In this document: in pieces, positions 35,588-46,380 of the stretch
Layout of the letters: every line of letters begins with the position of its first letter
Position numbering within the stretch: the first letter of the stretch is position 1
NCBI GenBank assembly: GCA_963693305.1
Contig: OY855904.1
Span: forward strand, 18,278,496-18,342,495
Direction: 5' to 3'
DNA: 64,000 bases
DNA from: Meandrina meandrites
Taxonomy: Eukaryota > Cnidaria > Anthozoa > Scleractinia > Meandrinidae
The notes under the pieces: generated by a model
Seen by the model: the letters and a program-made list of their open reading frames with translations, nothing else
What the model was told of the DNA's origin: nothing
The model's database searches: none
Program-made: the position numbers and the translations under genes

Positions 35588-36950
35588 GGCTGAACCATAG
35601 CTAGGCTTGCCAAGCTCAAAATTGGGCTCTGCATACGTGGTGTATGGGACAGCTTGTGTATATAGAGAATTGTGTGGGAACATCATCGAACGAAAAAAAC
35701 AATGTGTAAGAAACTATAAAGAAATAAAGTTTTCCTACCTCAAATGTGTCGTGCATGTACTTGTCTGTTGTGCCGATTTTGGAGCCATTCTGACGCCGTT
35801 TAGTGAAGTTATTCGAAATCGTTGTCTCTCCTTCTAAAAGCTGTTAAAGCGTTCGGGGAATTAACTCCATCAACCGGGACTCTACAGCAAACCTTCGGCT
35901 GTTCTTCTTGGAACTCATCTTTATTGACTTGGGTAGATTGTCTACTGCAGGCTGCCAACTGCGAACTACTACTACAACCCTGAAGGTCCACCAACTATAG
36001 AGCTAATTTGTAGACATGTTTGGGTACGAATCTCGGTGACCTTGGAAAACTTGAGACGAAATCGAGATTTACTAAACAAAGCGAATACAAACAGACCCAC
36101 ATGAAAAACCAACACAAAGAGAAAACGACCAATGACAAATTTGGGAGAACTAAGACTATGAAAACTTGAAACTAAAACAGGAACCTTCGTGGAGGTCCAA
36201 ACCAAGGTGAGCAAGAATTTCCAAGTACATTTCTGGCGTAGGAACAAATCCCTCTAATATAAACACTCGACTGAATAACCAACACAACCTAAGCTTAGAT
36301 ACTTCCCGTGTGAGCTAAACTTTGAGTAACCTTGGACTATAAACTCGAGTAACAAAGAAACCTACAGAATGACTAAACTTCCAAAGCACTAACCCAAACA
36401 TGTCCACAAGGTGTTTTGGTCCATTTGAACCAAGTCACGCGCTGACAACACCTTGCGCGGCGGCCGTTAGCGCGAGGTCCGTCACAAGCATATCAGGAAA
36501 GCCGAAGAGGCGAACTTTAAGCCGCATTTTTCGTTCTTCACGGGTCTTTCGACCGCCGAAGCACACGCATGTGGAATGGAATTTATTGGGCTTAATGGAA
36601 CTCTTGGTTTTATTGCGATTCGGAAGTTTTCCTTTTGAGGAGAGAGCGATTTGTGGAGTGACGTCTGGCCAGTGATCAATGGAGTGGTCTTTTAGAAGGA
36701 GAGATCGATTTCGAATAACTTTACTAAGCGGTGTCAGAATGGCTTCAAAATCGGGACAAGAGACAAGTACGACACATTTGAGGTAGGAAAACTTTACTTC
36801 GAATTAGTTAGTTACTTAATACACATTTTTTTTTACGATCCGTGACTTTCCCATATAATTCTTTATATACACAAGCTGTCCCATACACCACGTATGCAGA
36901 GTCGAATTTTGAGCTTGGGAAGCCTAAGGCTGAACAGTTCAGCCTCCTTA
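35588..36950. repeat. Long inverted repeat with mirrored candidate first exons
   Basis: The arm at about 35,588-35,837 is repeated inverted at about 36,690-36,945, imperfectly, around ~850 bases of other sequence. In each arm, pointing outward, there is an ATG reading MASKSGQETSTTHLR (36,738-36,782, plus) or MAPKSAQQTSTCTTHLR (about 35,745-35,795, minus), each followed at the same place by GTAGG, a possible splice donor. It may be a DNA transposon with long terminal inverted repeats, or an inverted duplication of a promoter and first exon. No transposase motif was recognised in the centre. Confidence 0.65.
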
Positions 36951-38049
36951 TATAGAATCGCTCCGTGTTTAAATTTAGCAAAACTTAACAAAATATTTTA
37001 GCGGAGCATCATGGGTAACAAAGTTTGGAAACCTATCAGGCCCAAGAATATTTGGTTGTCACTTGAGCGTACGAGCAAGGGAGCGTTCGCCCGTATGGTT
37101 ATTCCTTGTGCAAGTCAAGTTAGCAGTCCCTCTCATTTACGGCTCAATCCGCGGCGGTCATCATCAAGCGTAAATTCTCTCTCTTGCAGTTTTAGGCGTT
37201 TCAAAGAGTATTTAACGAAAGATTGAAACTGCCGTTTTCCGTTTTCAAATATCTATTTTAGTTCCGGAGATATTTAAGCTTTAAAAAAATCGTAAAATAT
37301 GCAAATTAGGGGACTGATGACGTCATCTTCTCAACCCAATTTTTTGTCAAGTACACGGCAAGATATTGACGAAGAAAATTTTTTGTTTATGAGAGCCAGT
37401 TACAGGCCAGAAAAGTGAGGTATATGCCGTAAACAAAATTTGCATTACCGTGAGTTTATTTTGTTGTGACTCAAGACAAGAGAGTATGAAGCTCAAGATA
37501 ATTCATTTTCTTGTGAGCAAATTTATTCTGCCGTAAGATATTCAGTTTTAAATTTATCTTGCACCTATATGGCCAACTGCATACGCTTATTTATATAAAA
37601 ACTGTGGCCACTTGTTTGGAAACATTCTAAACTCAAGCAAATAATTAAATTAACTTAAACAATGAGAAGCTCCGCTTTTAGTGTATTTTGCTAAGGAACC
37701 AGGCAAAGCATAACTAGATTCCAGGCCTTTACCGCGCTATCTGAGCAAAAAGTGGTAATCAATTGGTGTCCTAGACGCACCAAAAGGATTTTGCACGGTT
37801 CGGGGAACAGAGCTGAATAACGCAAAGCGCATGCGTGCAACGTCACAATTCTGGAATGAAAATAAAGGTATTTTCGCTGCCATTTTCGTTTCGAGCTACC
37901 AAATGTGCATTGAGGAGGAGGTATTAATGTAAGTGAAATTCATCTCCTGGATTGTTTGGTCCGGAAGGTCCAGGACGGAATTACCGTTGCAGATCTGAAA
38001 CAGTATTCTGTGGCGAAACTTGTTATATTATTTAAAAAATAGTCACAGT
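36951..38049. other. Intergenic, nothing firm seen
   Basis: Contains short frames such as 37,011-37,226 without recognisable motifs. Confidence 0.4.
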
Positions 38050-38112
38050 TTATCACCATCACCACCACCACCATTACCATCACCTTGATCATCGTCATCG
38101 TCATCATTATCA
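38050..38112. repeat. Trinucleotide-rich simple repeat
   Basis: Degenerate (TCA/CAC)n run containing ATCACCATCACCACCACCACC, just downstream of the minus-strand GPCR stop. Confidence 0.8.
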
Positions 38113-38192
38113 ATTCCTTCTTTCCACGTATGGAGAATAGTGCCGGGGTGTTATATACAACACTGTCTTTCATGTTTCTAATAAGTTTCGTT

Positions 38193-39185
38193 TTAAGACG
38201 ACAAACAAGCACAATGCTGAGTTATCATTTCTTTCACTGCTTGTCGAATTTCTTTGATTTTCCAGCAGTAAAGAACTGGATTCAGCGACGAATTGAGGTA
38301 AACTAGACATAACACACATACATGTGCTATGAAAAGAGACGAGTTTAAGCCTTGAACTATCATAAAGCCAGATATTACAACAACAGGAAGATAACACGTT
38401 AGCAATGTGAGGTGAACCCACAATGCATTAAAAACTGTTTTTTTGTATCGCGCCATGTTTAGTCCAGTGCTTCCTGTTTGACCTCCATGCGTATCTTGTA
38501 ATTGCACTTGCTGCCGTCGTATTGTAAGAAATATTCTTGTGTAAGAATAAGTTGAAATTATAAGAGCAGGAAGGGTTGTTAGAAACTGAAGGATGTGTAA
38601 GTAGTAAGGAGATGTGCTCCAAACGGAAATGGGTACGTTTGTCACGCTGGTTGTAACCCAAATAAGAACAACAACCGCACGAACTCTCTTGATGGTCACA
38701 ACTTGTCTGTATCGTAACCTTAACAACAGGGCGAGAAGTCTGTCCACACTTATTGCGGCCAGTGTCAGTAGCGATGCAGCACAGAATATCCCGTTGAGAC
38801 ACTGATCCAATATCCTAATGACTCGACAAAGGTTCCAACGTTCGAATAAAGCTGAGAAAATAAGAGTGATGGTCACTGGCTGCCCGAGTGCGCCAACACA
38901 AAGATCGGTGATTGCCAGAGAACGAAGCAGTATTTTTGATGGCGGATGAAGAGATGTATCCTTTTGAAGGGCGAACAGGATCAAGCTATTGCCAACAGTT
39001 GCTGTGATTGTTAGAAAAATGCATAAAAGCGCAAAAAACTTATAGGCGAAGAGAAGGGCAGTGTAGTGATCTTTATCTCCGCCCCATAAATTACAAAACT
39101 CAAAATCGTTAAACGCTTCTTTGATTCTTTCGTCGCTAGAGTTTGACATCATTGCAAAGATTGTCCCAATTGACTTGCGACCCAC
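38193..39185 (-). CDS. Intronless class A (rhodopsin-like) GPCR, orphan
   Basis: 330-residue seven-transmembrane receptor on the plasma membrane, predicted to signal through G proteins; ligand unknown. Visible signposts: GNS with N66 (TM1), LAITD with D94 (TM2), DRL at 148-150 replacing DRY, TYSYTRIFLTIRR at the end of TM5, and NPVLY at 302-306 (TM7) followed by a short cytoplasmic helix and a Cys-rich tail (HCACLSS). An N-glycosylation sequon lies at N15. The start may instead be one of the tandem ATGs at 39,152/39,149, giving about 319 residues. Two broken paralogs follow at 41,231-42,281 and 53,849-54,124, so this is the surviving member of a local cluster. Single-exon structure is usual for cnidarian class A receptors; the subfamily is not resolved. 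Confidence 0.9.
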   Translation of the reverse strand: MGRKSIGTIFAMMSNSSDERIKEAFNDFEFCNLWGGDKDHYTALLFAYKFFALLCIFLTITATVGNSLILFALQKDTSLHPPSKILLRSLAITDLCVGALGQPVTITLIFSALFERWNLCRVIRILDQCLNGIFCAASLLTLAAISVDRLLALLLRLRYRQVVTIKRVRAVVVLIWVTTSVTNVPISVWSTSPYYLHILQFLTTLPALIISTYSYTRIFLTIRRQQVQLQDTHGGQTGSTGLNMARYKKTVFNALWVHLTLLTCYLPVVVISGFMIVQGLNSSLFIAHVCVLCLVYLNSSLNPVLYCWKIKEIRQAVKEMITQHCACLSS

Positions 39186-40676
39186 TTGCTGAAGGAAAGG
39201 CAGACGTAGAAGATAGCTTAGTTCCGGCTGCGAAGCCCTTCTGTCTTATCTGTGAGTGCTAATTCTTAAAAGAACACTTGCGCACAGGACTTTCCCTCTG
39301 TTTTTGTTGCAGTTGTTCCTTTTCTAATTAACGTTTCTGGTGCGGGTAAAAAGCTTTTCCAATGTTACGTCATGTTAATTTTAGCTGGGCCGGAAGGCAT
39401 CAAGTTAAAACTTCCCTTAAATTATATATTGACTTTCATATTGGCTTGCCTTACTAATCACCCATGAATCCTTCAAATAACATATTTGACAACTGTAAAG
39501 ATAGTAATACGTTCGGGTTAGGTGCTAACATAATTATGTCATGCAATTTATGTCAACAAGCAGGTTGAGCATTGAAAATTTGTCCTCTTAATGACACTAT
39601 TGCAGCATTTTAACAATCCTAATTTATATTAACTAAAAGTGCACCGGATGACAATTAAAACTAACATTTTCTATTAGTTTTTATGTGCAGGTGTTCTTTT
39701 TAAAACGGATGTCTTATCGGATTTGACAACAGCTAAACCTGCTAAATAAAGAGAGGAATAATATCTTCTTCACGGTTCTAGCTTTCAGAACAAGTAATAG
39801 ACGTAATATAATTATTTTAAGGCTAACGATCGTGCCTTTTGCCGAACTAAACGTGATCCATGTACCCTTGAAAAAGTGAACTTAAAAGTAAATTATTTGA
39901 CAACCGCAACACTGGTATATTTGCGTGTTGCGTGTTTCAAAGTCACTAAATGATAATATTTAATAATTCATCGTCTCAAGTTTACATATGAGGCAGGCAA
40001 TAAATAGCCGCATGCAATGAAATGCCGTTTCAGGACTTTCAGTGGTACGTGATGAATTTGGTCCCGAGACATTGTATAAAGCCATTTCTCTTTATTGTAT
40101 GTTCAAGGTGTTGCTTTCGCTTTAGTCTTAAAGCTGTGATGTAGCATTGACTGAATACGCTAAAGAATTATTTTTTCGTGATCCTTGCTCCAGAACAAAT
40201 AATTAGTATATTTACATATTGTGTTGCTAAAATCCACAAAATGACACTTTTTCAATTTATTCAATTTTGATCATATAACCCGTGCTCTAATTGGCTGTGT
40301 AGTCATTTTGCATAAGTCTTTGTAAACAAAGCCATGACGAAGCATTTTATTAATTTAGTTGACTTTATTTTATGCAGTAAATGGAAACCCGGCTATATTT
40401 TTTCAACTCGCTTGTGACTTTGAATTTGAAAGGGGACATTCAATGCCGCAGAAAGGCCATAAACTACGCTTAGTCTTTCTTATCCCCCTTAAGTTTAGGC
40501 TCGATTTCTCGCCACCGTTTGGGAAAATGACCCCACTTGAAATCTTCCATGAGGTATTAGATTGGTAAACCAAGAAATAACAGTTTCCCAGTTTCCTTCT
40601 TTGACCATGGCACTAAGACGTTTTATTTCTCCATTGAGGCTTTTGCGTTCTTTATGATTAACACCGTTACGTTAGG
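39186..40676. other. Intergenic, nothing firm seen
   Basis: Upstream region of the 38-39 kb GPCR. No gene, SINE or inverted element recognised. Confidence 0.45.
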
Positions 40677-40685
40677 CTCATTGCA

Positions 40686-40749
40686 CAACCTCGTTCCCAG
40701 GGCTTTTCCCTTCTTCGTGGGGGCGGGAAAAGCCCTGGGAACGAGGCTG
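40686..40749. mobile_element. Minimal 64-bp inverted-repeat element with 9-bp duplication (copy 2)
   Basis: CAACCTCGTTCCCAGGGCTT folds onto AAGCCCTGGGAACGAGGCTG. The flanks 40,677-40,685 and 40,750-40,758 are identical (CTCATTGCA). Its termini resemble copies 1 and 3 (CAnnCTCG), so it looks like a deletion derivative of the same family. Confidence 0.8.
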
Positions 40750-40760
40750 CTCATTGCACA

Positions 40761-41230
40761 ATGATTGGTTTTTTTTATTCCAGTGCTTAATTACTTATGT
40801 TATTGAATGTTTCATTTCCTTTCTAACATATTGCTTTACTAAAGCTGCAGCCAAAATTTGTTGAAGCATAGAAATGTATATTGAAAGGTTTGATACTGGC
40901 TTTGATAACTACAATTTTCATATAGCTTACGTCTTCGACAGTTCGAAGAAACTAGTTAAAGTAGATTATTGTTATAATAAAGAAGCCAGGAGCCAATGCA
41001 ATGCGCCACTGTCACGAGACACCATGGACATTTCTGTTAGCCTCGTCATTTTTTTTTTCATTGTTTACGCGATTTTTTTGTAGCAGACTGAGCCATAAAA
41101 TTGTAACAATCAAGCAACATAAGCGATGATCTTGAATGGGCGATTCAAGAAATAAAGTGACAAGTGGTGTTACATACAACATTTAGCTTTACATACAACA
41201 TCATCCTGCACGCTTTTTTAAGTTTTCGTT
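40761..41230. other. Intergenic, nothing firm seen
   Basis: A 69-codon plus frame (40,874-41,083) ending in a hydrophobic segment has no recognisable homology and is not called a gene. Confidence 0.4.
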
Positions 41231-42281
41231 TTAAGATGATCACGACAAACAAGTGCAAAACCGTCTTATCGTTTCCTTCACTTCTTGTCGAATTTCTTTT
41301 ATCTTCCAGCAGTAAGGTAAGGTAAGGTAAGGTAAGGTAAGGTAAGGTAACGTCTTTATTTATAGAGGGTAGCACTTAATAGCTATAAAGTTAATAAACC
41401 TGTGGCCCTCCACAAAGTAAAGAACTGGATTCAGCGAGGAATTGAGATAAACTAGAGTAAACGCCCAAAATTGTGCTAGAAAGAGAGACGAGCTTAAGCC
41501 TCGAACAGCCATTAAACCTGACACCAAAGCAAAAGGAACATAACACGCTGTTAAAGTAAAGTGCATCCATAATGAATTGAAAACTGTCTTTTTGTATCGT
41601 GACATGTTAATACCGCTACTTCCAAGAATATTTTGCAGTTGTTTTTGTTGACGTCGAATTGTCAGAAAGATTCTTGTGTAAGAATAAATTGAGATCAGAA
41701 GCGGAAGTACAATGCATGCACATACGATGGTAACGAGAAAGTATAAATTCGTGAACAGAAAGTAGTTTAGAATGGCGACCACGATGGTTATACATGATCC
41801 AAAACAGGAAAACTGCCGAACGTACCCGCTTGACACTTACAACTTGTCTGTATCTTAACCTCAGCAACAGCGCGAGAAGTCTGTCCACACTTATCGCGGC
41901 CAGTGCTAGTAGCGATACTCCAGAAAATATCGTGTTGTTGAATTGAGCTAATATTTGAGTCACTCGACAGGGGTTCACACGTTCAAATAAAGCAGAGAAA
42001 GTAGCAACGATAGTTACTGGATGACCAATCACGCCAACACAAAGATCGGTGATTGCCAGAGTACGAAGCAGTATTTTTGAAGGCGGATGAAAAAGATGTA
42101 TCCTTGTGAAGGGCGAACAGTATCAAGCTGTTCCCGAGAGTTGCTCTTATTGCTAGAAAAATGCACAAAGACGATAAAAAATGTAATGAAGGGCAGTGTC
42201 TTGATCATTTTTACCGTTCGAAACAGTGCAAATTAATAGGCGAAACATTTCTATTCTGCTTTCGTCGCTGAAGTTTGACAT
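41231..42281 (-). pseudogene. GPCR pseudogene (paralog of the 38-39 kb receptor)
   Basis: The same receptor is recognisable from MSNFSD at 42,281 to the aligned stop near 41,231, but in pieces: the TM1-TM2 frame breaks near 42,095, TM2-TM4 continues as MIGHPVTIVATFSALFER with DRLLAL, a second break lies near 41,800, and TM5-TM7 runs to NPVLYF. There a 100-bp LINE tail is inserted (41,316-41,415), and the last helix continues beyond it. DRL and NPVLY remain. With several frame breaks plus the insertion it cannot encode a full receptor. Confidence 0.9.
41316..41415 (-). mobile_element. 5'-truncated LINE tail inserted in the GPCR pseudogene
   Basis: On the minus strand it ends AATAAAGACG then (TTACC)n, like the LINE tail at 16,667. 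It is flanked by AGTAA at 41,311-41,315 and 41,416-41,420. The intact receptor at 38,266 onward gives the empty site, CCAGCAGTAAAGAACTGG. Insertion is therefore proven to the base. Confidence 0.92.
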
Positions 42282-42491
42282 CTTTCACAAGATTTCTCTG
42301 ATGGACTGGTCAATGACTAGAGGCACAATTTGACAGTTTGGTTCATATCTGCATTCTCCGTAATATCTTTGTTTCCAAAGTTGGTGTTCCTGTTCACACT
42401 TGCAGGCGACTTCTGAATGGTAGACCGACTAAAGCCAGTGCAGCTGTGGTGCTTTTGTTGCGTTGCTGCGAGTGTTTATAATTTGAACCTA
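42282..42491. other. 5' flank of the broken GPCR, duplicated
   Basis: Non-coding; matches 54,125-54,340 closely, ending at the TA where the MITE pair was inserted. Confidence 0.7.
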
Positions 42492-42700
42492 CAACCAGTT
42501 TCAAAAAGGTTGAGACACTCTTGGTCAAGAATGCCATTTACGATATTTTCATATTGTTACCTTGCATCGCCCCCTTTCCCCCTGATCTGGGGAGGGGGGT
42601 TCAGAATAAGATTTACATGTTTATTTTTGAAGCGAGGGCATATCTTTGAAAGACGAATACAATTTTAGGGTGAGTGTCTCAACAATTTTGAAACTGGTTG
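42492..42700. mobile_element. MITE with CAACCAGTTTC ends (copy A)
   Basis: 209 bp. Ends CAACCAGTTTCAAAAAGGTT and AACAATTTTGAAACTGGTTG are inverted, extended inward by GAGACACTC and GAGTGTCTC. TA precedes it at 42,490-42,491. Confidence 0.88.
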
Positions 42701-43677
42701 TCTGAGTGCGTTAACCCTTTTCAGCTGTTGCTTTGACTTTATGATGAGAATGAATTTTGCAGTATTTTATCCTTTCAATGCGACCTTTTCAAAAAGCGGT
42801 ATATAAGTTTGCGTGTTTAAAAATGGCATAGTAAAAACGGTGAGTTTTTGCACTTCCGGTTTTGACATAATTTGCACTAAAATTGTTCGGAATAGGGTGC
42901 GCGTTCAACAATATGCGCAAGATTCTCGATAGTGCAATGAACAGGGCGTTATGTCCTTTGATCTCCTTGTGGTGATGCTAACCAGTAATTCTACGCTGTA
43001 AATTGGCGTGATAAAGTTATATTTTCATGTGCAGTTGATGTAGAAGACGAACACAGGCTCTACACATAAGCGTTTATCACGCTGCTCAGAGATCTGAGCT
43101 CAGTAGAGGAAGTTAGAATCACACAGAATAACGGAAAACACAGTTTTATCCCACTGCCCCCTTAATGCAATGGTTTATACTTAACAACCAAACTCCTTGC
43201 GTGCTTGAAACCTGAGATCCGACGATCTACACGGTCTACACGGTCTACATCAGATATAAATAGAATATTATGATAATCTTTTACACAACACGCTGTAGAC
43301 CGTCGTATACATGTAGACCGTGACAATTATATTTCTTTCTATTTGCCATAGACATCTTATTAGCTATGTATTTTAATGTTAAATAGCAAGCTGAAGACTA
43401 CTGGATAGCTTCAGCTAGTTAATATTTTATTTTAGATTAAAAAAAGAGCATATACTAGTCTTGCGTAATGATTTCCGAGCCTGTGACGTCACAGCCCGCA
43501 TGTCAAAAAATACGACATGCAAAGATCTGTTCCTAATTTTCAAATGCTCTATGGTAAAGCTTCTTTTCAACATTAAACACTTCCTAGAAAATTTATTTTG
43601 CTTGTTCAAGTGCGTATTTTCAATAAGCAAGGTCCTTGTCTGTAGAATTGGAACAAATTTAAACAGATATTTTCAGA
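42701..43677. other. ~1-kb segment between two MITE copies
   Basis: Absent from unit 2. It carries repeated CGGTCTACA blocks near 43,225-43,250 and inverted GTAGACCGT blocks near 43,295-43,322. No transposase frame is visible. Its edges read TCTGAGTG and TTTTCAGA, extending the MITE inverted repeat by four bases (TCTG/CAGA). Confidence 0.6.
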
Positions 43678-43941
43678 CAACCAGTTTCAAAAAGGGTTGA
43701 GACACTCTTGGTCAAGAATGCCATTTACGATATTTTCATATTGTTTCCTTGCATCGCCCCCTTTCCCCCTGATCAATGTTGTCCGAATTTCAGGATTATA
43801 TTTAAACTTTTAGGCAGCAACTTTGAAATGGGGAGGGGGGCTCAGAATAAGATTTACATGTTTATTTTTGAAGCGAGGGCATATCTTTGAAAGACGAATA
43901 CAATTTTAGGGTGAGTGTCTCAACAATTTTGAAACTGGTTG
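43678..43941. mobile_element. MITE with CAACCAGTTTC ends (copy B)
   Basis: 264 bp, same ends and body as copy A plus an internal ~55-bp segment (about 43,772-43,830). TA follows at 43,942-43,943. In unit 2 the site reads CCTACAATTTC with one TA, so the whole block from copy A to copy B entered at a single TA. Confidence 0.88.
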
Positions 43942-43943
43942 TA

Positions 43944-44663
43944 GAATTTCTTCCACGGCCGGGATTTTTTTTTTATTTTATGTGGCAGGTGATCCTTTGC
44001 AATTAACGCTTTTGACGCTGGTAATTAAAGTGCTTTGTCATGCTCATGCTCATATCGAGTGGAAGTGAAGACATAACTGAACAAATAAATTAGATGGATA
44101 GATAGCATTAAAAAAAGATCTCATTAGTCGCAATAGTTTTGTGCAAATAATACTGAAGAATGTTTTGCGGCTTACAAGTTGCTCATCATCGGTCATGCCC
44201 GGCTTATGGAGTAAAGCCGAAAGGATAGTTGTGTCCGCTAAAAAAAACCGGGACTAAAAATCAGCTACGCAGCGGTACTGTCAGACATAAATATGTATAC
44301 CAGCAGGACTCATTAGACAATATACACCCACAGTCAGGTAAATAACCTTATTTGAATACGTCAAAAAGGAGGTTGAACATTAATATATTGGAAAGGAAGT
44401 TTACTCAAGGACAGAAGATGGAGGCTGCTGTCGAATTGACTCCGAAGAGGAACACATTATAGCCCACATAAAGTACATGCATGTTTATCAGAAACGTGAT
44501 CTTTTTTTTAATTTGGCCCGCGAACGCAGGCAGCCTTCGTCGGACTTAAAAAAAACAGCTTCCACAAAAGCAGTAAGTTTGCATGGTGGATAAATACTAG
44601 TTACGCAACGCTTTCGAGTGGTATACCATGGAATACAACCTGGAACCAACATTTTCATCACCC
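43944..44663. other. Duplicated non-coding segment, unit 1
   Basis: Matches about 54,342-55,100. No conserved frame in either copy. Confidence 0.6.
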
Positions 44664-44672
44664 ATTAGTGAC

Positions 44673-44902
44673 CAATCTCGTCCCCAGAGCCCGCTTTTCT
44701 TTTGATCAGCAGCAAGAAAACGAACTCTGGCCAGGTCTGATTTCTTGAGCATGCGCAGAGTGCCCATTTTCAATTGTCAGCCAATCAGATTTGAGCATAA
44801 AGGGCCGGAAGTCCGTGTATCGCGGACTCTCTCAGCGGACTTGGCGAGAGTCCGAGTTCTTGGTGCTGACCAAAAGAAAAGCGGGCTCTCGGGACGAGAT
44901 TG
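44673..44902. mobile_element. Inverted-repeat element with 9-bp duplication (copy 3, unit 1)
   Basis: Ends CAATCTCGTCCCCAGAG and CTCTCGGGACGAGATTG, inner pair GCCCGCTTTTCTTTTG and CAAAAGAAAAGCGGGC. Flanks ATTAGTGAC (44,664-44,672) and ACTAGTGAT; in the unit 2 copy both flanks are exactly ATTAGTGAC. Confidence 0.85.
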
Positions 44903-45311
44903 ACTAGTGATGTGAACATGAACATATCCGAGGAGCAATTTTACTGCAATACCACGTCGTTTTTAAAATTAAAAATATAAGAACATTTTAGGCTCAATTC
45001 TTCGAGAAAATTAGACGTTCTAAAAATAGAGTATTCAACTATTTGCTGTAAGAACGTCGCGTGACGGACCATTTCACCTGCATCTTTCACTTTGATGACA
45101 TTGCTTGTTGATTTCGATTATAATAATATTCTCTTATCAAGCTTTTGAAAGGTCAAAGCTCCCTTGTTGAGCGAATAACAAAAGGTGAATAAAACAAAAA
45201 GTAATAAGAAAAATAAATGACATTATCACATACAGCGAAAATAAAACTAAACACACACAATTAATATGCTGATGCTGCGTGGTTTGACGAAATGACAGTT
45301 TCTAAAGGGCC
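44903..45311. other. 5' region of the 45-kb GPCR
   Basis: Non-coding; strongly conserved with 57,005-57,467. Confidence 0.55.
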
Positions 45312-45320
45312 GATATAAAG
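45312..45320 (+). promoter_or_regulatory. Candidate TATA box of the 45-kb GPCR
   Basis: GATATAAAG 92 bases before the ATG, identical in position in the duplicate (57,468-57,476). Confidence 0.4.
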
Positions 45321-45411
45321 TGTAAATTTGCAACATTAAACTGGAACACAAATCTAGCGGCTAGCATTTTCTACGGCAAGACATTAACAAGAAAGCAAGG
45401 AAACAGCAAAT

Positions 45412-46380
45412 ATGAACAGGACTAGCTCTTGCTGTGAAGATAACAAGTTGAGTTCAGCGGCAAAGATAGTTTTGTCGACGTGTTATGGTCTCACTGGTTT
45501 GGCGGCCATTATTGGAAACGGGGTTGTGTTGTGGTTGATCGTCAGAAATAGATCGCTAAGAACAATTTCGAACTTGTTCCTGACTTCATTGGCAGCAGCG
45601 GACTTTTTAGTAGGACTTGTTATAGACCCGGTGTGGATATCTATCAGATACACAGCTTATAACCCAGATCATTTGCAGACCCACGGTAAAGTTATTGACT
45701 ACCTTTGGATTCACACAACAGTGGCGACTACATTTAACTTATGCTGCGTTACCCTGGACAGACATATCGCCATCTTTCATCCTCTCCGTTACGAAGAAAT
45801 TGTCACTAACAGAAGATGTTATATGCTCATAGCCACTGTTTGGTTCATTTCCTTGGTTCTTCCCTGTTCGAGGTTCGCAATTGCCTCCGAAGTTAACGAT
45901 GTTACAGTGCTATCGACTTTATATATCTCTGCTACGGTCATCACGGTTGTAATACCAATGATTATCATCATATTTTGCTCTATTCGGATTTTAAAAGCAG
46001 CTACAGTGCAGTCCAGGAAAATTATAACTGACCACACTTTACAGAACGATATCAATGACGCTGTGAAAAGAAGAAAAAAGAACTTTAAGGCTGCCATGAC
46101 AGTTGGCATCGTGGTTGGACTGTTTGTTGTTTGCTGGTTGCCAAGTCTAGTTACTTCTCTTGTGCATTATTTTAGCAAACGAGTGACTTGGTCCAAGGTG
46201 TGGGCACCAGTAGAAGCAGTCGCGTTCACTTCATCGGCAATCAACCCGTGGGTGTATTGCTTGCGAAATGAAGAATTCTATGAAGCTTTAACTAGCACTT
46301 TTCCGTTTCTAAGGCGGCGAAGATCACAACAAAATTGCCTTCGGCATCATTCCATTGAAACATCAACAAACATGCATTGA
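45412..46380 (+). CDS. Intronless class A GPCR, MECA-like, copy 1
   Basis: 322-residue seven-transmembrane receptor. Landmarks: sequon at N2; GNG with N36 (TM1); SLAAAD with D64 (TM2); DRH at 116-118 in TLDRHIAIFHPLRY; W144 (TM4); P182 (TM5); CWLPS at 241-245 (TM6); NPWVY at 278-282 (TM7); Arg-rich tail. The TM3 position normally Asp in amine receptors is W99, so it is not a canonical amine receptor. The usual Cys at the top of TM3 is G92 and the second extracellular loop has no Cys, as in the melanocortin/EDG/cannabinoid/adenosine group; ligand unknown. Start chosen because the frame upstream is closed and the TATA-like box lies 92 bases before it. Duplicated at 57,568 with 12 amino-acid differences, all before residue 182. 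Confidence 0.93.
   Translation: MNRTSSCCEDNKLSSAAKIVLSTCYGLTGLAAIIGNGVVLWLIVRNRSLRTISNLFLTSLAAADFLVGLVIDPVWISIRYTAYNPDHLQTHGKVIDYLWIHTTVATTFNLCCVTLDRHIAIFHPLRYEEIVTNRRCYMLIATVWFISLVLPCSRFAIASEVNDVTVLSTLYISATVITVVIPMIIIIFCSIRILKAATVQSRKIITDHTLQNDINDAVKRRKKNFKAAMTVGIVVGLFVVCWLPSLVTSLVHYFSKRVTWSKVWAPVEAVAFTSSAINPWVYCLRNEEFYEALTSTFPFLRRRRSQQNCLRHHSIETSTNMH

Noticed and set aside
41360..41836. 158-codon minus-strand frame as an intact short GPCR
   Set aside because: It covers only TM5-TM7 and ends inside a LINE insertion; comparison with 38,193-39,185 shows a broken paralog.
45819..46109. Minus-strand frame opposite the GPCR (also 57,975-58,265)
   Set aside because: Shadow of the conserved receptor coding sequence; its conservation follows from the plus-strand gene.
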